Positions 52,987 through 63,986 are shown, numbered from the stretch's first letter. The stretch is DNA of 64,000 bases from Lophium mytilinum (GCA_010093605.1 MU004199.1:131609-195608), one strand, 5' to 3'. The notes: generated by a model not told the origin, from the letters alone. A program made the numbers and translations.

Positions 52987-54166
52987 ATGCCAAACACCAA
53001 CGGCGTCGCGAGCAGCGCCCACCGCGGCATCCATGCCAGTACGTCTCCCCCGCCTTTGCCACAGCCTCACTTGCCCGTCCTTCACTCTCTGAAGCCACGA
53101 AGCTCTAGATCCTTTCAGCATGCTAACAATTTGCAGTCAACCCCTTCTCAGCCCGCGAGGACCATTCTCGCGAGGCAATCATCGCCCACAAGATTGCCAC
53201 GACTGTGTCTTGGCTGCTCCTGTTCATCACGAGCGTCTACTACACCTTCGAGCACCCCCATGAGGGCAAGTATCACCGCCATACCATCTGGGGCCAGAAT
53301 CGCGCGCACCGGACTCCATTCACCATGAACTCCGTCATTGTCAGCATCTACTGGTACGTAGACATCCTACTCCCGGGCATACCACCGCCCAGCCTAGCCG
53401 CCCCCAAGATACTCCCTCAATTGGGGCAATTCAGCATTACCATTATCGAGGACTTCTGCTAACGGGCCAACCAGGATTGTTCTCTTCATCCTCCAGATCG
53501 GCTACAACTGGCACCTCTACGCCTCCAACACCGTCTACGTCAACGCGGCCGCCAATGTCGGATCTCACTTCGTCGCGAACAACTTGCTTCTATTCGGTTT
53601 CATCCACCTCTGGACTCGCTCGCACTTCTGGCTCGCGGAGCTCCTCCTCATCTTGAACTTCATCAACCTGAGCGCCGCCTACTTCCGCCACAGCACGACG
53701 CCTCGCTTCATCCACATCCCCGTCGTCAGCGCCCCCCTGGCCTGGAACTTCGTAGCCTTGTACTGGGTGGGCGCCGTGATGGTGCACGCACACACCCTGC
53801 CCGCCCGCATCGTCGCCAACATCTTCATCTGGGGCATCCTCGCCTACGGCGTCTTCTTCCTGGCCGCGTTCAAGGACTACACCATCGGCTTTGAGCTGTC
53901 GATCCTCGCAGCCGGTACGTACCCTCTCCCTCTCCTACAACAAAAGATGGTTCCAGTCACTAACACAAACTACAGCTATCGGCGTCGACCAGTTCCTCGG
54001 CCACATCATCGCCTTGCAGTGGATCTTCGCCTTCATCATCATGGCCCTCCTCTTCGTGCTCTCCCTCGCCGTCGGCGTGCCAGGCCTCCTCGGCCGCGAC
54101 CCCTTCAAGCGCGGCGAGATCGTCGACGAGGACCGCGAGCGCGCTCCTCTCCTCGCGGACGAGTAG
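52987..54166 (+). CDS. DUF1774-like multi-pass membrane protein
   Basis: 299 residues in four exons: 52987-53038, 53137-53353, 53475-53914, 53976-54166, phases consistent. About six or seven hydrophobic segments are visible: WLLLFITSVYYTF, SVIVSIYWIVLFILQIGYNW, a stretch starting FVANNLLLFGFIHLW, LAELLLILNFINLSA, VVSAPLAWNFVALYWVGAVM, IVANIFIWGILAYGVFFLAA and IIALQWIFAFIIMALLFVLS. The N-terminal INPFSAREDHSREAIIAHKI and the TMNSVIVSIYW segment match what I recall of fungal DUF1774 proteins; I am less sure of the family name than of the membrane topology. The C-terminus is acidic (DEDRERAPLLADE), probably cytosolic, with an LL motif that could act in endosomal sorting. Function unknown. Confidence 0.8.
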
Positions 54167-54529
54167 GCACCTACCAACCGCTTTGTATGCACCTCGTCGC
54201 TTCTTCCGCTTGTTGCACCATGTTCCGCAAATGGTAGCAATTCGCACAATCTGACCGAAAGAGAGCAGCGCGAGCGTTGCGAGCACCTGAGAATCATGTT
54301 CCAGTAGGTATATGGTGGTAACGGGGGGATTTTGGTACAAAAAGGCCCAATGGCTCCTTTTCTTCGACTTGTTCCTTGTTCTGACATTTGCATGGTTGCG
54401 CTTGCCCTTGGCGTGTGAGCTAAATGATACCACTATGCCAGGCGTTGGGGGGTTTTTAGGTAGTGTAGCACAGTGAAATGATATCTTGTGCTCACATTTG
54501 CTGGAGTTTGAAGATGTTTTGAGTGAGGG

Positions 54530-54880
54530 ATGGTACTGTCTGAAGTCCTCTGACAAGTTCCGAGGAATTGGGTGAAAGGTGAATCGGTGGTATCTGTGTA
54601 TGTAGGTTTACCACCGTCTGAAGTCCCTCGATGCATTTTTGAGAAACAGGACGACATGCGAACTGCCTACATCTATGTACATAGGGTCGCCACTGCATGA
54701 GGTACTCCACCACGCCATGAAAAGCCTGCTAAGAAAATGCTGAACGGCATGTGTGTACACCGCTTCGCCACTGCCTGAAGTGCTCCACCATGCCTCCAAA
54801 AATCTGAGGAAAAAGGATCTCAGCGGTACATGTGTACCTCGCTCACCACCGCACGAAGTCCTTCAACCCCCCTTCCAAAA
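54530..54880. repeat. Minisatellite cluster, 78-79-bp period, 5 units
   Basis: Core variants start near 54534 (ACTGTCTGAAGTCC), 54612 (CACCGTCTGAAGTCC), 54690 (CACTGCATGAGGTAC), 54769 (CACTGCCTGAAGTGC) and 54848 (CACCGCACGAAGTCC). The spacing is 78 or 79 bp throughout. Units also share a TGTGTAC or TATGTAC segment about 15 bp before the core. The cluster fills most of the space between the convergent DUF1774-like and AP-1 beta genes and reaches to about 40 bp from the latter's stop codon, so it probably overlaps its 3' UTR. Confidence 0.8.
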
Positions 54881-54907
54881 AGCAGCCAAAACAAATCCCC
54901 TTCTCCA

Positions 54908-57539
54908 CTAAAGCAACAACAAATCCCCACCCCCATCCCCCCCCATCTGACCCATCCCACCCATGCCACCCATCCCGTTCGCTCCCCCAGGACTCTGCAC
55001 AATCCCCTGCGGCGCATTCTGCGTCACGACATACATACTCGCGCTATTCCCCGCAATCGGAGAACCCCCAAACGCGCTCTCGCGCATCTGCCCCGCGTTC
55101 AGATTCGCGAAATACATATCCGCCTCACTAACCGCGGCAGCGAGATTCCCGTTCTGCGGCACGCTGGCCCCATTCCCATTCCCATTCCCATTGCCGTTCC
55201 CGTTGCCGTTGATACTCGACAACGCCGCCGTATCCACAACCGGCCTCTCAGCGGCCGCTTTCTCGCGCGCCGCCTTGGCCGCGCGCACGGTGGGGAGCGT
55301 GTGGCGCTGCAGCGCGGGGCTCTCGACGAGCTTGCGGGGGCGGGCGGAGCGGAAGACCTGGTTGACGGGCTTCAGGTAGACGGTGGCGAGGGTGCCGACG
55401 CTGAGGCACATTTCCTCGAGGGTGGCGGGGTCGAGCTTCTCGCTCTCCTCGGCCGTGATGGCGGGCTTGTCGCCCATGACGACGCGCTTGGCGATTTCCG
55501 GGGACGAGGAGAGCAGCCGCCAGTACATGTAGCCGCGGTCGCGGAGGTCCGGGTTGTCGGTTTCCTCGGTGGCCCATTTCAGCACTTTGGGGACGAGCTC
55601 TTGGCCCTTTGTGGGGCGTTGGATGAAGAGTTTTACGGTCGCGGTGAGGAGGGCGAGTTGCACTTCGTGGGGCTCGTCGGCGAAGCTGTAGAGGAAGTCG
55701 TCGAGGAGTACGTCGGAGTTGTCGATGCGGTCGGCGTATTGGCCGATGACCCAGATCATGGCGGCTTTGGCTTCGGGCTCGTCGAGTGAGTCGAGGTTTT
55801 CGCAGAGCGTGCTGATGATGGACTCGTATTGGTTGGGGTACTTGCGGAAGATGTTGCGGATCACTACGGTGGCTTCTTGCACGATGTAGGAGACTTTGGT
55901 GGCGACGAGCTCGAGCAACGTGTTAATGCAGAGGCGGGCGGCGGGCTCGATTTTGATGGCGAGTTTGCCGATGGCGCGCACGGATTTGCGGACGAAGTCG
56001 ACGTCGATTTCCGTGGCGTATCTGGAGATGGGTTAGACGTGATGGATAAAGGGGGCTAAAAACAACGTACTCTCGTAATTCTGTTAATACTTCTTTGATG
56101 TTACGTTCCGTGGCAAGCATGAAGATGAGTTCCAGCTTCGTCACCTTGACGTAAATCGGGTCGTTGTATTTGCAGAAGAAAACGCGGATGTCGTTTCGTA
56201 GCACCTCCGGCCTCCGTTGTAAAATGAGAAGAGCGTTTCGGAGGGCGAGGTATTGGATTTCGGGTCCTTTTGATAGAAGTGTGACGAGCGGTGGGGAGAG
56301 CTTATTACACAAAGATGCTATTACTTTCTGGTCGGATATGTAGTTCATGAGGTAGAGGATAACGCGAATGCAGGTTAGTACGACAGCGGAATTTGAATGC
56401 GAAAGTCGAGGGGAGATGCGCTCAGCGAGAAGCGCTGCTTCACTAGTGTCTTGTGGGACGTAGTTCATCATGGCCTCTAAAATGTATGTTTGGCCCCATC
56501 TAGTCGGTGTTAGTAATGATACATCCCTGCAATTGGTCTGCTTACTCTGAGCAGTCAGGCAGAATCTGGACAATCTTCGAGGCACTCGCATAGTCTATAG
56601 TGAGTTTGATGCTCTCGCTCCGTTCCCAAATATCCATTAGACCTGCTAGTGCGCTCGAAACCACTGTTGGATTCTCGTCCCTCAGCATAGTGTTCAGCCG
56701 ATCAATAAGATCGGAGGATTCCACTAGATGTTTATCGTGGTCGTACAGCTTCGCAACGCAGAAAGCAGCTGTTTTTCGAACGTAGGGATCTGAGTCTTTC
56801 AGGAGTCGTTTCAGGGGAGGAACGGTCGCTTCCACAAATTCCCGAACGTGGATATACGACATCGTACGTAAGGCAAGGGCCCGCACTAGGGGGTTATTGT
56901 CGTCCATATCCTATGCGACCAGTCAGCATATGAATCCCTAGCTGGCGAGCACGGCGCATACATTGACGATGATAGGCAGTGCCTTCAGTGCAACGTCCGG
57001 TTTTATCCGAGCGTAGTTGACCAGGTATAGGAAGCACCTAAGTTCCAATCAGTTCCCGGCCCACTATGACTTCCCATAACATCGCATCGCAGCAACTAAC
57101 ATCTTCTTGATTTCCAGGCTCGAAATGTGCATGCAAGCTACGATATCTGGGAACAGGGCCACCATATCGTTATTGCTCATTGTCATATTCGCGACAATCT
57201 TCTTCAGCGCCGTCTTCTTCGCGGAGAAATTCTTGTCCTTCTTGCCGCCGCTGTTGAGTTCGAGACGTAGCTCCGCTACTTTGCCCTGTGGAGAACGGAG
57301 GTATTGTAAGCGCGCTGTGTTTTCGAATGCAAAGGTAGGAATGAACATGGTGACATCGCTCGACTATGGGAAACCATAGCACGGATGCGCCGTCGATTCG
57401 AGCTTGCGAAAGCGTGCAGTATCATAGACTGCAGCTGTAGAAATCGGAATGTGGTGATAATGTGTGGTAATGTTGACAAAGAAGCGCAACATGGACGTAC
57501 TCTCGCAAAGAGCTTCGCATCTTGGCCGCCTGCACTCAT
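54908..57539 (-). CDS. APL2: AP-1 clathrin adaptor complex beta subunit
   Basis: Beta-adaptin large subunit of the AP-1 complex, for clathrin-coated vesicle sorting between trans-Golgi and endosomes. 735 residues in six exons: 57539-57501, 57285-57101, 57037-56962, 56910-56546, 56499-56071, 56021-54908. Start [13 protein letters not shown], then [19 protein letters not shown] and [20 protein letters not shown], then the helical-repeat trunk ([55 protein letters not shown]). The trunk ends near residue 600, and a short hinge follows with a (Asn-Gly)n run and a glycine/methionine-rich end, GDLLLL. Fungal AP-1 beta subunits lack the large ear of animal ones, so this length is usual. Choice of AP-1 over AP-2 rests on the trunk motifs and length. 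Intron 1, at 215 nt, is the longest in the gene. Confidence 0.9.
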
Positions 57540-57929
57540 GGCTGGTGTCCTCGTGCCTAGTCTTCAGCCCCTCCTGTATGCATGTGCTTGGAACGAGACT
57601 ACAGCTCCCCTCTCTTGCGTCCCGGTGCCGTTCTAGCCACCCTCCAACTCGAATGGCGATCCTGATTCGCTGCGGGGCTCTCACGACGCGCTGATAAGAA
57701 CGAACATGTCAGATTCGACGCTGGAAAGGGTGCGAGGAGGCGATGAAGGCAGTGAGGAAGTCGATTGAGGGTGAATTGAGCGCGGAGGTTAGCGGAGGAG
57801 TGTTTCGGTGGAGCAGCGACTCGGGCGCCAAGGCTGACGGAAGAACTCGCCGGCCGAAAACGACGTCGACCTCAACACCACGCTTCTATCGCCAGTCTCG
57901 CCATCGCCTGCGCTGTCGAAAGCCTCACG
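57540..57929. promoter_or_regulatory. Bidirectional promoter, AP-1 beta / EMC4
   Basis: Only 390 bp separate the two divergent ATGs, so the promoters of a Golgi adaptor gene and an ER complex gene must overlap or be shared. No TATA box is seen. Confidence 0.6.
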
Positions 57930-58553
57930 ATGTCCTCATTACCGCCGCCGCCCCCGCAATGGGTCCTTGATCTGAACAGCACGCCTGCGAAGCCCAAGTC
58001 GAGCTCCGTGCCTGACCCGCCGGGCTTCACCTCCGCGCTGAGCAAGCAGCGTTCCCAGTCGAAGAATGCACCCACTGCTCGGAAAGCACCGACGACCGAA
58101 GAGACGGATACGCTGAAGGTCAAGAAGGCCTGGGAGATTGCCATCGCGCCGGCGAAGCAGCTGCCCATGAACGCGTTCGGTAAGTTTCACCCATGATCGT
58201 GGAGCCGCAAACGCAGAACAACATTGATTGCTGATGATGTCTGAACAGGCATGTACATGACCGGCAATACCCTCCAGATCTTCTCTATTTTCATGGTCTT
58301 CACCCTTTTCAAGACCCCTATCATGGCCATCATCGGCCTGCCCCGCACATTCGCCCCGTTCACGACGCCCGGCACCTCCGGCCGTCTCCTTCCCGTACAA
58401 GCTACATATGTTGTCATGAATCTGTTGATGCTGGGCCTTGGGCTGTGGAAAGTGAATCAGATGGGATTGCTGCCCACCACCAGAAGCGATTGGCTAGCGT
58501 GGGAGAGCGAGAGGACGTGGAGCGAGAGAGCAGTGCCAAGGGCGTGGCTGTAA
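57930..58553 (+). CDS. EMC4: ER membrane protein complex subunit 4
   Basis: Subunit of the EMC insertase that places tail-anchored and multi-pass proteins in the ER membrane. 184 residues in two exons (57930-58179, 58249-58553; GTAAGT to TGAACAG). The N-terminus has a poly-Pro segment and is followed by KKAWEIAIAPAKQLPMNAFG, the family signature (DUF1077), then MYMTGNTLQIFSIFMVFTLF with the membrane segment, and a second hydrophobic stretch (ATYVVMNLLMLGLGLWKVNQ). The ending GLLPTTRSDWLAWESER is also conserved. Length fits fungal Emc4. Confidence 0.95.
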
Positions 58554-59227
58554 ATATACCACATTCAGTGCTTCCGACAATGAGATTTATATCATGTCAC
58601 TGGAGCCGCCTATTTTCAAGCACGTGGATGGGCCGAAGACTCGACTAATGCGCCTAAGAACCATGTAACGGCGGAAGCCAAGCTTCAGGTCGCACATCGC
58701 CTCTCTCGCCTACATCCCGCATTTTCCTTCAGTTTGCTAACCACCACCAAACCTCCCAGCTTCTGTCCATTCGCCTTCCGCCATCCATTCAAGTCGACAT
58801 GAGTATCCGTGAACTGCCCGCGGAGGTATTTCAGCAGCTTCTCCAATCTTGGAAATATGTTCAGAGTACATGAGAGCAGACACCGGGTCTGATCACATCT
58901 TAACTGCTTCACGTTAGATTGTGCGCGCAGTTCTCTTTCAGATCATATTGATTTCTAATACAGTCCAAATGAACCAAATTGGGTTTCCGTGAGAGCCAGG
59001 TTCCGGCGCAATGGGCCTTCATATTCTTCTATAAAAGCACTCGCCCTGCTCTCAATAGCCTCTACAATCACTCCACTTCTCCATGAGAACTGTACCTCCA
59101 AGACCCCTTTGCATTGGATAGAACACCTTCAGCTCTCCTTGCTTTAGACTTTCATACCTACGAAGTGTCTTCTCATACATTCAATTCTATATCTCTCCGG
59201 CTATCAGAACTCTTCAGGCCGCTCAAA
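58554..59227. promoter_or_regulatory. Intergenic, upstream of the medium-chain dehydrogenase
   Basis: 674 bp with no gene. A 75-codon minus-strand frame at 58685-58912 has no family character. A TATAAAA near 59029-59036 may be a TATA box, about 200 bp upstream of the next ATG. Confidence 0.5.
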
Positions 59228-60333
59228 ATGTCCTCTCAATCCGCGATTGCCGTGACAGAGGTTGGCAAACCTGTGACTAGGATCACTTTACCCAAGCCCG
59301 AAGAATCAGAGCTCGCAGAGCACGAGCTACTTCTCAAAGTATCCGTTGCAGGGCGTAAGCGCATCATCTCCTCCAGTCTCCTCATGCACATCCCTCTATA
59401 AAAACCCTACCAGTCGCTCCGCTCGACGCAAAGATGCGAGACCGAAACCCCTTCAGCCTTCCCCTCCCCATCGTCCTCACAGGCGATATCGTAGGCAAAG
59501 TGATCCAGACCGGGACCGACGTACAGTTCCCCATCTCCAACCACGTCTTCGTGCAGCAAGTCATGCAGCGTCCAAACCGGGGCGGTCTCCAAGAACACAC
59601 CATCGTTGACGGCCGCTATGCCGCTCTCGTCCCCGAAGGCATCCCCGACGCGGAAGCCGCTCTGTACCCAATCAATGCAGTCACATCTGCGAAGAGTCTT
59701 TTCACGCCGGAGGGGTTCGATTTCCCGTTCCCTGGCACGGCAGAGGCTGCCGGCTTCGACTTTGCGGCGCAGCATGTTGTGGTCCTTGGCGGTGGTACGA
59801 ATTGCGGCAAGTTGGCGGTTCAGTTCGCGAGGCTCGCTGGTGTTGGGAGGGTTGTCGCGGTCGCTTCGGCGGCTGGGGGGCCTTTGCTGCGGAGTCTTGG
59901 AGCGACGCTTGTTGTTGATCGGCGGAGTGCTGGCGTTAAGGAGCAAGTCTACGCAGCGGTCGAAGGCGAAGTGCTCAATGTGTATGACACCTACGGAAGC
60001 CTCGATTTGGGCGTGTCGCTTCTTTCAGAGAAGCGGAAGGGGACGCTGGTGCATACTACTCACGGGAAAGTCTCCGAGGAAGTTATTTCGCAGAAGAAAG
60101 CCAAGTTTGACCAAAAGTTCGTGAAGGGATTCTCGGATTCGATTCCTCTATTTGGTCAACGATTCTGGAAACAGTTCCCGGTCTGGTTGAAGACTGGGGA
60201 CATCAAGCCTCTGGACTACATTGTCATTGAAGGCATGGATGTCGACAAGATCAATGAGGTTCTGGATTTGTACCGAGATGGCAAAGGTGGAGACCGCTAT
60301 CACGTGAGGTTGTCGTCATTACACGGAATGTAG
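59228..60333 (+). CDS. Medium-chain dehydrogenase/reductase (zinc-alcohol-dehydrogenase-like, ER type)
   Basis: NADPH-dependent oxidoreductase of the MDR superfamily, 348 residues. Exons are 59228-59354 and 59414-60333 (donor GTAAGC, acceptor CTACCAG), joined as VAGLAPLDAKMRDRNPF. The N-terminal GroES-like domain includes LPIVLTGDIVGKVIQTG. The Rossmann motif VVVLGGGTNCGKLAVQ lies near residues 165-180, followed by GVGRVVAVAS and LRSLGATLVVD. No zinc-binding cysteine cluster of the classical ADH type is visible, so an enoyl-reductase or quinone-reductase-like protein is likelier; similar genes act as trans-acting enoyl reductases, but no polyketide synthase is near. Substrate unknown. Confidence 0.9.
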
Positions 60334-60428
60334 AAGTTCCCGTTTATATAGCATTCCCACCCAGATCAACATGTAGCCGTCGGCGACGGTTTCGTTGGGG
60401 AATTCTTGGGGAGTCTACGCGAGATATT

Positions 60429-62167
60429 TTAGTACTTGCACGGTTTTTGCTCTGTTGTGTGGAAACAGACCTTTAGTAACAATTGAGCTTGCCCTATTCC
60501 CATCTGATCAGCAATCCACACCAATGCCTCCCTCATAATACGACGCTGCTGCACCTTGGTGATTGAGAGGCCGGATACTTTGAACAGAGGTTGCATGAGC
60601 AGTAGTCCTCCCAGAGACTTTCCTGGTGTCAAGCGAAACGGAGCACCACTTTCTGCGTTTTGCACCATGTTCGGTACATCGGCACAGAGATGGAAGCATA
60701 GAGAGGCCGCTATGTCATCTACCAGGTCTTGTGCTGTGGAGATTTGAGGCTGGAGGAAGTTTCGCAAGTTCAGCTTGGAGGCACAGTCGATAATGGCGTC
60801 GATGATCATAAGGCGAACCTTGCGATACGTATTCCAAATCGTGGAGATGTATACTAAGTTGTCGGTAGTGCGTCGACTATACATAGGAAGAGTACTCACG
60901 ATCGGCGTAGACATCAACACGCCCGAAGAGCCAAAAATGATTCTCTTTGAAATCCGTCATTAGCGGATCAAATTTGCCAATCGTTCTGTATTGCCACCTG
61001 TGTAGCTGTGTTGTCGCCCAATTTGCTAACTCGTTGTCTAAGTTACTTGCTGTCTGCATGATGGTGTGAAGCTCCTCTGCGATTGCCACCTTGGCTGAAA
61101 GTAGCGTCCGTACTTTTCGAAGAATGGTGAAAGATCTTGAAAATAGTAAGTCCAGACTTTGGAGTGGATGCGCTAAAGGTTGGTTCAAGCAGTCTTCAGT
61201 CTAGAATATTTATAAGTAGAGCTGTATAGGTTCGAAAGGCGGATGATCATACGTAGAGAATAGACTCAAATGCATTGCGAAAGCAACCAGCCCAGGTTAA
61301 GGTAAACAAAGACGCTCCTGCTGTAGACAGCATGGCATATACATCCCGAGAGTGTGTACCATGATTGGAACCATGTTCTTCTGTCGCCGAAATCATCTGC
61401 TGCAGCATGAATATGAGTCGAAATAACACACAGAGTTGACAAACCTCGTATATGCCCAAGAGCACTACGACCAGCAATGACTCTGGTGTACCAGAAATGC
61501 CTCCATGCGCAAGCCGGGTTTGTAATGACTCCAGGAATTGGGTGTCTAGCACTCTTGCTTTGTTCACAAGAGATGGCCTCCTTGACTTGTCGCCCATACT
61601 GGCCAATGCGGTGATGTTGGCTGCTTTAGCAAGATCAGAAGAAGGATCTGCAGCGACTATGATTAGTTTAAAATCATCCAGAATGCTTCCCACGAGGTCC
61701 GATGACGGCGAGGCAAGACAGTAGTCATCAAGAAGGTGACTAAAGCTCGATCCTCAAGTACAGAGTCCATTTCGATATAATGAACGTCATTCCTCAGGGC
61801 GGGACGGTACGGTCGAGTGGCTGTTAAGTTGCCGTATGGCTTGAACTGAGTTTCCGAAGATTCTGGGTAGCCCAAGCAAATACGATGCGCTCGTACGCAT
61901 CTTTGGCAAGACTAGGAAGAAATGGTCATTATAAAAGGGCCTCACGGTGAAAGCGAGAGGCCGTGGTTTCAGATCAGAATCGACTGTAAGTTGCCGTTCT
62001 CATGACCGCATTCCAGAATAGCAGGATGTAGGACGGAAACATACGGGACGATTTTCATCACACTGTAAACCATAGTTAGCCCATACTTGGAGTTACAACG
62101 AGATGAATACCTTTTTCCGCCGCTTTTTGCATGTTCTGCAAGCGCTCGAGGCTCCATGATTTACCAT
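60429..62167 (-). CDS. Zn2Cys6 transcription factor
   Basis: Fungal binuclear zinc-cluster regulator, nuclear, 450 residues in seven exons: 62167-62111, 62062-62045, 61911-61707, 61647-61445, 61396-61253, 61200-60900, 60853-60429. The zinc cluster is perfect (C-x2-C-x6-C-x5-C-x2-C-x6-C; Cys 10, 13, 20, 27, 30 and 37) but interrupted by two introns, so that the middle exon is only 18 nt (CDENRP). The rest matches fungal-specific TF domains of the DUF3468 type: ALASMGDKSRRPSLVNKAR, LLVVVLLGIYEMISATEEHG, FRNAFESILYTEDCLNQPL and YISTIWNTYRKVRLMIIDA. The third intron uses a weak GTCATC donor; a frame change at the same place by a sequence error is the alternative. It lies 95 bp from the convergent dehydrogenase gene, which may be its target, but that is only position. 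Confidence 0.85.
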
Positions 62168-62906
62168 ATCAACGGTTAGGGTTGAATGGATCGCTCTCGA
62201 AATGCATCATCAAACATAATTTATGAATGACGGGCAGTGGACAGGACACGACTCGTGGACTGATCTAACTTGGTGAGCGTTGCGCGCGCTCGTCCGAAAT
62301 AGACAAAATCGGCTGCATCGGTTGTCTGACGATCATTTTACTCTCAAGACGACACGACATCTATGTACGTTTCAAAGTCTTGCTACACGTTCGATCTTGT
62401 ACGTATCGAAACTAGGATCGAAATCCAGAGAAATTCGGCACGCGCAAGTCCTCCAGCCGTTATCCCCCTTCTTTGTTTTAGCATACGCTCTAGTCCTAAG
62501 GACTGCTACACACTCTATTTCTCACAATGTTATCAAATCGACGGATCAAAATGTCTCTCTAAAAGTTCAGGAGGTAATGGGTGGTTCTAGGAAGTTCATC
62601 CTACCATCTGTAGAGTTCCTAGCCATTTCCTTCGTCCCTCTTAAAAGCAGCTCTTCTACTCATCACAGTCCTCGGAGCAAGTTTGGATCCTCTTCTCTGC
62701 AACTGCTTGGGTTCCACCTACATGTTTACACAGCCCAAAACACGATGTCACGGCCGATGAGGTAGAGTAAAGCTACTTTTCAACAGGCTGAAGACCTACT
62801 AGCTTAGCTACTCCTGAAAGGGCTGTCAGACCCCCAACGTAGCATTTACGCATTGGTTTATCAGCATGCCGTCCGACCAGACTCATAGTCCAGCACCGAA
62901 TACACT
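62168..62906. promoter_or_regulatory. Intergenic, zinc-cluster regulator promoter side
   Basis: 739 bp between the regulator start and the stop of the transporter to its right. No gene or repeat is supported; the short plus-strand frames at 62280-62765 lack family character. Confidence 0.5.
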
Positions 62907-63986
62907 TTACACCACATCCTCCCCATCCTCCAACTTCCCCTCCACCCCCGTCTTCACGCCCCCCTTATGCAACTTCCTCGCAACATCCCCCACCAAAAAC
63001 TCATCCACATTCGGACAAAAGAACGCCGCAACCAGACTAATCGCCCCAAACGGCAACGTACACAAAAACACAATCCTAAAACTCTCCGAATACGCATGCT
63101 TCACCGCCTCCCCCACGACCCCCTCAATGCCCCCCGTAATCCCCGGCACCGCCGCATACGACCCCGCCGCAATCCCCTCAAACAGCGCCGGCAGACTCGC
63201 TGCCGGCAGCCCCGCTCCCGTTGCGGCCGGAGTCACATATTGCGGCAGATACGTGCTCAGTTTCGAGGATAGAATGCTCGAGTACATACTCGTCGCGACG
63301 GCGCCACACGCGATGCGAATCGCGCCCGCCGCCCCGCTCACGAGCCCGATGTCGTCGGCCGCGAAGAAATACGCGTAGCTGGACAGCGTGACGCTCTCGA
63401 CGTAGCCGGCGGCCGTCGCGCCGAGCACCATGAACGCGACGGTGCGGGCGCGGGTATGCTGGGTACTCGACGCCAGCGCCGCGACGAAGGCCGCCATGAA
63501 GGCCGACACGACGATCATCTGGATGCGGATCTTGGGCACGTAGCGGTGGCAGAAGCCGCCGAGAATCTGGCCGAGCAGCAGGCCGCCGCCGACGGCGCAG
63601 GAGAGCCAGCCCGTTTCTTGGATGTTGTTGGGGGCGTAGAGCGCGGAGGCCATGGTGGGCCAGATGACGGTCATGGAGTAGTAGACCATGCAGCCGACGC
63701 TGGCGCAGATGGTGAGGACGTCGTATTTCAGGGATTTGAAGAGGCTCATGGGGATGAGCGGGTATTCGAGCCCGCAGAAGGCTTCCCAGATGCAGAAGAG
63801 GACGAGGGTGGCGAAGCCGGAGAGGAGCGCGCCGAGCGTGTGGGCGGATTTCCAGGGGTAGGAGGAGCCGCCCCAGTTGAGGCCGATGAGGAAGACGGTG
63901 AGGCCGGAGACGAAGAGGGTTATGCCGAGCCAGTCGAGGGAAGCGAGTTGGCGGATTTTGTTTTTGCCGCCTACGTGGAGCATTTC
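62907..63986 (-). CDS. MFS transporter of the TRI12 type (5' end beyond window)
   Basis: Last exon of a multi-pass efflux-type MFS transporter; it starts at an acceptor (CACTCTAG) at the right edge, so the N-terminal half lies outside. The 359 visible residues match the C-terminal half of the fungal trichothecene-efflux-pump family (TRI12), which exports toxins or siderophore-type compounds: LDWLGITLFVSGLTVFLIGL, GWLSCAVGGGLLLGQILGGF, VESVTLSSYAYFFAADDIGL and GAAGAIRIACGAVATSMYSS. The tail is short and Gly/Lys-rich. Compared with the sugar-type transporter at 38.6 kb it belongs to a different MFS family. Substrate unknown. Confidence 0.88.
   Translation of the reverse strand, partial: EMLHVGGKNKIRQLASLDWLGITLFVSGLTVFLIGLNWGGSSYPWKSAHTLGALLSGFATLVLFCIWEAFCGLEYPLIPMSLFKSLKYDVLTICASVGCMVYYSMTVIWPTMASALYAPNNIQETGWLSCAVGGGLLLGQILGGFCHRYVPKIRIQMIVVSAFMAAFVAALASSTQHTRARTVAFMVLGATAAGYVESVTLSSYAYFFAADDIGLVSGAAGAIRIACGAVATSMYSSILSSKLSTYLPQYVTPAATGAGLPAASLPALFEGIAAGSYAAVPGITGGIEGVVGEAVKHAYSESFRIVFLCTLPFGAISLVAAFFCPNVDEFLVGDVARKLHKGGVKTGVEGKLEDGEDVV

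Noticed and set aside
54830-55789. 319-codon plus-strand open frame
   Set aside because: Shadow of the AP-1 beta C-terminal exon; composition is Pro/Arg then Gly/Asp-rich.
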